Below are positions 56,829-64,000 of a stretch of 64,000 bases of DNA, in pieces. This stretch comes from Trichosphaerium sp. ATCC 40318 (taxonomy: Eukaryota > Discosea > Flabellinia > Trichosidae), in NCBI GenBank assembly GCA_038496445.1, contig JALMLS010000194.1:62001-126000 (forward strand). Reading direction: 5' to 3'. Numbering within the stretch: position 1 is the stretch's first letter; each line of letters begins with the position of its first letter. A model generated the notes under the pieces. The model searched no databases, was not told the DNA's origin, and saw only the letters and a list, made by a program, of their open reading frames with translations. The position numbers and the translations under genes were made by a program.

Positions 56829-59800
56829 TTATATGGAGTAGTCAAGTTCCATGACACTCCTTAGGTTTTGCCGGACTTCGAAACAGCCTAAAAGTAAAAC
56901 GTTAACAATTACCACAGAAATAATAATGTGCCACATGCCTGTTCCTATTGCTGTGTCTGCGCCAAACATAATGCTCGATGATGGGTGGTTCATATCATCG
57001 CGTTCACCATGGCTAAGGGGGAAATAAGTCGATGAAAAAAAACAGAAACAAGGGTAAACAAGGGTAAACAAAGAACTTACAAAGAAGCATGTGCGAAAAA
57101 CTTTGACGCCTGCTCGAAAGTAGCACGAGCGGTAGGTGATGATCTGTGTGTTATACCATGACGACTCAGAGGAACAAGTTCACCAGGGAAAGTCTATAAC
57201 AAGCATTATAAGTAAATGATTATACGCTTAAAAATGAATCAAGTCTACAAACGTCTGTAGGTATCGTACCATGTAATCACCAAGTAGTGACAAGTGACGT
57301 GGACTAACTTCAATACCGTAGTGACCGTATACATTTGTTACTTCCTCTGTAAGGACCTTTCGTGCAGCCTTTCGAAAACGTAAGTTATTTGTCCACACTA
57401 TCCAAAAAAATAAAAAACGAAATTGCTGGCGTACCTCAATACCATAGTACTCGTGGATTTTACGAATATCATTTGTGTAAATATTGGTAGTGTCTACGCC
57501 ATACTTTTCTGAAAGCGCCAATATAGCACTCAGGTTAGATCCTTCAGTTTGAACAGTAACCTAAAGCAAAAAGACGATTAAAAAAAAAAGAAGGAACAAA
57601 AGAATGTCACTCTAAACTTGCCTGTTGTGTCTCATCTGTCTTTGATGGTTGTACAACAATAGCACGTGTAACATTACGTATGCCTTTAGCGTTAAAATTC
57701 TCTGCTGTATATTTAACCAAACCAGCAAGATTTGGTAGTTTTTTATCCATCAAATACGTCTAAAAAACACTTAATTAATAAAAAACACTTCTTAACTTAA
57801 TAGACAAAGTAAGGTTACCTGTAGAGTGAACTGCCAAGAACGAGAACTTTCACGCCATTTGGAACTTGTCACTGTGACTTTCTTAATCTTTACAGTCTGC
57901 AACAAAGACGTCAGAAATGGATTTGAAATTGATTTTGAAAAAAAGACGTACCGTCGCAGGCTTCTTTTTCTTGGCCTTGCCAGGTGCTTCATCGTTCATA
58001 TCAATATCAACTGGTTCTTCAGGAGCTTCGGAAGCTTCATCCGCTTCGAAATCAGCATTATTTTTTGCTTCATCAGCATCATCGCTAAAGCTTGGTTCGT
58101 CTTCTTCTACTGCATCTGTCATATTCACATCCACGTCCTGATAGCAATATGTCAATTATAGGATATTTTCTTACATGTACTAGTACCGAATCATCTAATT
58201 CATGAGCGTTGAAAGAGTTAGCAGCAGACTCCCTCGTAGTGACAACTTTATCTAACTTTGCCATCGTATTTTTTTGTATAAAATCATCAATGTATGTCAA
58301 CAATGAGGTAATATAATGGCCACGTTGCGCTCTAGCCCTTAATCCTTGAGCAACAAGTCGGATTTGTTTCCATGTTAAGTATTTTTTGTAATCTACAAGA
58401 CGTTAGCGCTGTGAATTGTGCTGAGAAAACTAAGAGTTACCTTTAACGAATGTAATGTCAACCTTGTATACACGGTGAGGTCGTTTTACACTATAGGAAA
58501 TAGCAATCTTCTGAATGAGTTGACCCATTGTGATTGGGTTAATAGCATTAGCAAGTGCTTTGGCCATTCTTGTGCCACTAAAAAGAGTTGTAAGATAATG
58601 GGTTTTTAAGGATTAAAGGTACATTTTGCCCTTTAGTTTCATTGGGATCCTCATCATTGTTACTTTTGTTGTACAGTTACGAATGATCTCATTAAGACGA
58701 GGTACACCAAGGGTTACGTTAACTCCTCCTTTACCGGCAAGATGGAAAGTGTTCAACGTCATTTGTGTTGAAGGCTCACCAAGAGACTAAAAAAAAATAG
58801 ACAGATTAGATTCGTTATCAACACTCAATGCAATTGAGGTACCTGCGCACAAAGGACACCAACAGACTCTCCAGGTTGTACTACACTTGTAATATATTTC
58901 AAATACATAGCTAGAGTAAACCTAAGTGCAAAAAAAATGTGAGATCATGAAAGTAAAGCAACAGTTTTCGACTTACTTTTTAACAGTTGGTTTGGCTGTT
59001 GTTGCCAAAACATTGCTCTTATCAAAATCAGCAAACTTTTGTTTGTTTTCCTAGATACGTTTACGAGTAAGCAACAGCACCAGACACTCTAAAATAATCA
59101 AAACGTTTTTTCTATTGCATACCGTAGTAAACTTTGTTAGAGCATCTCTGTATGTTTTAGAAGTAGATGCGAAATATTGACCAGGAGGATACCTCGACAG
59201 CATTGGATCTTTTCTAGAGTGTTTAGGTGCTCCGTAAAGTTCCATTACTGCTTCAGAAGGAGGCCATGATTCTCTAGCCTTTGTAATACGTGCTTTCCAC
59301 TTGGCTTGACGTCTCTTGATCGTGTCGCTGTACTGTTTCTCGTATTTTGTAGCCATTTTCAAGGTACCATTCTTCAAGTACTTGATAACCTTGTTCCAAC
59401 CACAAGAGTGTGCCACTTGGTCCAAATTGTTGTAATGGAAGTTGAAATTTGTTAACATGTGACTCTTCGTTACATCAATACCATCCTCGCCATACATGAA
59501 CTGAATAACTGTTCCGTCATGACTACGAATAGTGTTATCGTATCCAACCTGAAAAAGTACGGTTAGACGCAAAATAAAGCCAAAAAAAGAAGCCAACGAT
59601 TGAAATCAAATGATGGGAAAATGTGCTTACAACAAGATCCTCTAGATGCTTTACAATACAACGTTGTAAATATCCAGATGTAGCTGTCTTTAAGGCAGTA
59701 TCTAATAAACCTTCACGACCAGCCATAAGATGGAAAAAGTACTCAGGAGGTCGAAGACCTAAAAAAATATTACAAACAACCTTCTCGACACAATTGTTGT

Positions 59801-62800
59801 GAAAACAAGACGTACCTGTTAAAAATCTGTCCATGACATAACCTGAAGTTCTCGGCGTAGGATCATATGGTTCAAAACAAGGCTACGAAAAAAATAAGAA
59901 TGGAAATGTGGAAGATGAAAAGCTTCGAAGAAAGAGCTGATTCCATCGCTTACCAGAGTTCTTCCTGTTAACATTCTTGGTGTACGTCTTCCTTCAAGTT
60001 CTTGTTGACCAAGCATACAAGAAATTTGAGAGAAATTAACTTGAGAACCTTTAGCGCCAGTGATTGTCATCAAAGACAATTTGTTTTTTGGAAATCTTTT
60101 TACCTGAAAAAAAAAAATTGAATCAGTGAAATGGTTTACGGTAAAACATCTCAGAAAAATAAAAACAGTTTTCCTTGTTTTCTTACTTGTCCACCTGGTA
60201 AACAACTCTTAATTAACGTTGATGTCCGTGTACTGAGTTGACCAATCATGTAGGAATCCCATTTATCCGACTCATGTTTGTCATACAATAAATGTTGTAA
60301 TTTCGCCATGATACGCTCTCGCTTATCCAAAAGAGCATCAGTTACTTCTTCATCTGGTCCAATAATGCCAGTAAACTTTCCAGCGCTCAGTAAAGCGTTT
60401 GCTCTATCATTAGACACCTCAAGGATCTTATTACGAGCATTTTCAGTCTAGAAACAGAAAAGTTATTACATTGAACTTTTAAAAACAATTTCAAGTTTGT
60501 GTGGTCTGAAGTAGTACCTCATCAGTAAGCAACAGGTCGTCCATACCACAAGTGTGGCCAGCAAATTGCATATAAGCTGTAAATAGACGTCCCAAAACAG
60601 TCAATAGATCACCAGCAATTTCAGCACCGTACAATTCATATACTGCGTGAACAATACCTAAAGTCCATTAGATTACCTGTACGTGCTTTTCTGCTTTGAG
60701 TTATAAGCGTACCATCTGGTTTTCCCATTTGAGACTTTGCCAATACACCAAGAAGCAACTCGCCTTCACGAATCACAACCTTACCTTCCATAGAATCTAA
60801 AGTAGAAAACAAACATGAGACAAACGGCAAGAATATGACTCATTTAATTATTGTACCTTTTCCCCACATTCCTTCTGGAACCTTACACTTAGAATCCAAA
60901 TGAAGAGGAACTTGTCCCAAGGTTAAGTGCCTAAAAAATTAATCCATTAATAAAAACAACTCAGAACAAGGTCAGAAATGGTATAGGTACCTGAGAATAG
61001 CAGAAATAAGCTGTTTTCCTGTCCACAACACTTGAGGTTTAAGAATAGTAGGATGACCAAGCTCAATGCGGTTAATATCGTCAGAGTGCTGGAAAAGACA
61101 AGCGTATAGCAATTGATGACACATCTCTTGTGTCAAAAAAGTGTCGCGCTTTGTTAGAAGAACAGAAGCTACCACGTGATCTTGGATTAACCCACGGATA
61201 GGCGTACCATCCTATTGAAATTAATACAACAGCAAAAGACGATTCCTTGTTTTACCTTTGGCACAATATATTGGCGATCAGCTACTGCCAATAGTTTAGC
61301 CTCTGTTTGACTGAGTACATCCTTGATTTAATAATTTAGTATAGAGTAATAAAAAGAGTCAAAGTTGAGTGTACTTGAGGAAAGTGAATATTCATTTCGT
61401 CACCATCAAAATCAGCATTGTAAGCATTACAATTCGCGTAATGGAGACGGAGTACAGTATCGTTTTTGAGAATGTACGCCTTATGTGCCATGATACTCGG
61501 TCTGTGAAGTGTTGGTTGCCTGTTTACAAGGAGCATATCTCCTGGTAAGAGATGCCGAAGTACTTGTTTACAAACATCTTCACCAGCTGCGAAGAAAGAG
61601 TTAATCTAAAGAAAAAAATAAGAAAGTTGATATGTACCTGAATTCTTTCCAGGAAGGAGAAGTGTAGCAGCTTGTGTTTTACAATTCTTCTCATCTATAC
61701 GAAGTCTCTTTTTACCATCGAAAATATGTGTTGCACCAGGGTATACATCAGGACCGTTACGGACCATTTGACGAAGTTTCTTCAAGTTGAATTGATTAAC
61801 ACTTTCCGGAAAAGTCAATGTTTTTGCAAACACTTCCGGAACCTTTTTAACTCGTTAGATCTACCAAAACTGACAATATTTCGTTATAACGTACACCAAT
61901 TTCATTCTGTGCGATATATGGATCACAAGAAATGACAGTTCGTCCTGTAAAGTTGCAACGTTTGCCCATAAAATTTTTTCTGATCAATCCATGTTTTTTA
62001 TCCAAGATTTGAATGATACCAGTGTTATTGCCATCATCATCAAGTAAATTATTTACACGGTCTTGCAGCGTCGTCCAAGCAGACAGAGGATCTTCATCCT
62101 ACAATCATATATTAGTTTGAGAGGCAACCAAAAAAGATAAGATTCCGTACCTTTATAGCTGTAAAATTTTCAATTGCTGTAAGAACACCTTCGTAGTTCT
62201 TTGTTGTTCCATGAGAACTAAACATACCACCGACTGTAGCAGGTGGAGCAAAACGCGGAGGTAATACTGGAATATTCTTCATAATAAAGAGAGATAAAAA
62301 GGATTCCAGGGTGACTTAAAAAAAATTAATCAAAAAAAATACGATTGGGATTTTTTCTCAAAAATAAATCTAGCTGTGACACGTACAAACATTGAATATT
62401 GGCATCCATAATTCTTTAGAAATATACCAAACGCACTTGAGGTACGCTTCAAGTTCTCCAGTATGAACAAACCTCTGCTTGGCAGCACGATTTTCTGAGG
62501 GAGAAAATAAGCGTGTTTTCACAGAAGTTGAAAACATTGCAATGTTTTGTATTTCTGTTTGGACGTACTCTTTTGTACTTGATCCTTCTCCAAGTTTGTT
62601 AATGTTTTATAATCTCTACCACCAGTCGAAGTTTTTTGACCAAAAAGCCATTTTGCAACAGCATCAATAGGTTCAGAAAATGTTTCTTGAGCATCATCCG
62701 GATTAAAGCTTTTTGTTTCTCCATCATTCTTTTTCTTTGATCTCTTTGACGCTGGACGTGACTCCTAGATAAGTATTTAATACCTTAATCCATAACGACA

Positions 62801-64000
62801 CAATGTGGAAGTGTTGTAAAGGCCACAATAAAAATAATTTGGTGGTAAGAGAATTTTTAGGAGAACTTACCGATACAAGTGTTGCTAAATCATATTCTCC
62901 ATTTAATATATGACTATAACTGACAAGTGGATATGTAATACCATCAGCGAGCATAAGATCTTTTTCTCTTCGACGAAGAGTGTCAAGCATGACAAGTCCT
63001 GTAGAAGTTGAATTTTTTTGGAATTTTAACACTTTCCTAAAACAAAACACTTAGTACTCGATGTCACAGCCATGAATATAATTAAACAGTGCGCAAATAT
63101 TCATTTTGTGAGATAAAAACGGTATTACATAGGCAAGAACACCAAAAAAGAGGAAAAGTTTTTCTAAAAAAATGAACGTACGCTCCACAATGTGGACATT
63201 TCTTTGAACGGCCAAGGTAAGCATAAAGTTTCTTTTTCAAGTAAACTAATGCATCAGATGTAGTTGCAAAATAAGGATCATTCTTTTCAGTTGCATTTGT
63301 ATTTTGAGCATGGTCAGCTAATTTCCTTATAATTTTTGTATAACTCCCCTTGTACAATTCTATAAAATCAGGAACTGTTTGTGACTGTTCACTACGTTCT
63401 GCAGCATCAGATATTTTACTAATACCAGATTGGATAGCAGCTCTAAAAACAAGTAATTAGGAGTACTCTAGTGGCGTTTCCAAGTCAATTTTTTTCGAAA
63501 CATTTTTTTTTTTTTGACACATTTCGATTTTTTTCTTATTCCCTCTTAGGGTGTACGTACTGCATTTCTTTAGGTGAGGCAATGCCAGTGTGTATTAAAT
63601 TAGCAAAATATGCATCAATGTCACCCTTCCTAGCTGCTTTTGCGATTTCGATAAATTCGCGTAACTAAACAATACAGGGTCAGATCTTTACGCTTCACTT
63701 TTAAACTTTTTTTTTTGTTGTAACGTGTTTTTGAAATAATTTTTTTTCAACAAGGAAAGAAGCGAAATTTTGGATTTTTTTGAAGGGGAAAATAGTATCA
63801 TTCCGCTTGTTTTCGTGTGTACACATAATTTTCTTGATGAGAAATGGATTTGGAGAAGATGTTTTCTCACTTGAGAAACATTGGTTAATTCGGTTTTTCG
63901 ACGTACCTCAGTCACAGACAGGCGTATTTTATGGCAATTGGTGCAACAAGCGCTCACGACTTTGAGAATGTCGCCGTAGCGTAATGCGATTGGGTTTATA
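56829..64000 (-). CDS. RPA1: RNA polymerase I largest subunit (RPA1/POLR1A), 5' end cut
   Basis: A large multi-exon gene running off the right edge. At the edge it begins [13 protein letters not shown] then [12 protein letters not shown], matching the N-terminal zinc region. Downstream are C-P-H-C-G-A (about 63190); [36 protein letters not shown] (about 61380-61420), the invariant D-F-D-G-D metal-binding loop; and [17 protein letters not shown] (about 59690-59750). An acidic insertion lies at 58000-58130. The end reads [20 protein letters not shown] then [10 protein letters not shown] and a GC-donor intron before C-F-E-V-R-Q. The Y-G-I-E-V-x-P-R-H-L-S-L end and the acidic insertion identify polymerase I rather than II or III. 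It transcribes pre-ribosomal RNA in the nucleolus. Confidence 0.93.

Noticed and set aside
56829-64000. RNA polymerase II or III largest subunit
   Set aside because: No heptad tail; the C-terminal [17 protein letters not shown] end and the acidic insertion are those of polymerase I.

Overview
The window comes from the nuclear genome of an AT-rich, gene-dense unicellular eukaryote. Genes are split by many short introns of about 45-150 bases. Housekeeping genes of eukaryotic type are present: RNA polymerase I largest subunit, proteasome RPN1, and a TIM14/PAM18-type J protein. A Frizzled-type receptor, a group XII-like phospholipase A2, an M64 metallopeptidase, an alpha carbonic anhydrase and a family of tryptophan-containing repeats point to an amoeboid protist or an early-diverging fungus-like lineage. 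I cannot name the species.

The dominant feature, from about 6 to 51 kb, is an array of nine paralogous genes (R1-R9; a tenth must end just left of base 1). Each encodes a seven-bladed RCC1-type beta-propeller, a linker with a conserved W-x-x-K-P-x-[VI]-S-[VI] motif, and a C-terminal SAM-like helical domain, in four to six exons. R1-R8 lie on the + strand and R9 on the - strand. The copies are nearly identical in DNA, introns included. The exceptions are a few codons at the same place in every propeller blade: the two residues between G and H of the G-x-x-H motif, and the loop after W-G-x-N. There almost every copy differs. This is the pattern of a recognition family (compare fungal HNWD WD40 receptors) and is the most interesting content. 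R5, R6 and R9 carry frameshifts, R8 has lost its ATG, and R1-R4, R7 and R9 carry assorted small in-frame changes.

Layout: F-box/WD40 gene (-), Frizzled-like receptor (-), R1, degenerate MORN-like fragment, phospholipase A2 (-), R2, M64 pseudogene (-), R3, intact M64 gene (-), R4, W-repeat protein with nuclease-like C-terminus (-), R5, two related secreted/surface proteins (-) with a second MORN-like fragment, R6, RPN1 (-), PAM18-like J protein with a very long C-terminal extension (+), carbonic anhydrase (-), R7, third MORN-like fragment, R8, R9 (-), F-box/LRR gene (-), W-repeat protein ending in a J domain (+), a large inverted repeat carrying a tRNA-Lys in each arm, and RPA1 (-), cut by the right edge.

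Almost every + strand RCC1 gene lies head-to-head with an unrelated - strand gene, and some flanks are shared between copies. The array therefore seems to have grown by segmental duplication and dispersal into existing intergenic gaps. Exon joins were deduced by eye from reading frame, GT/GC-AG borders and family similarity. Gene ends are mostly firm; a few internal joins and 5' ends are not.
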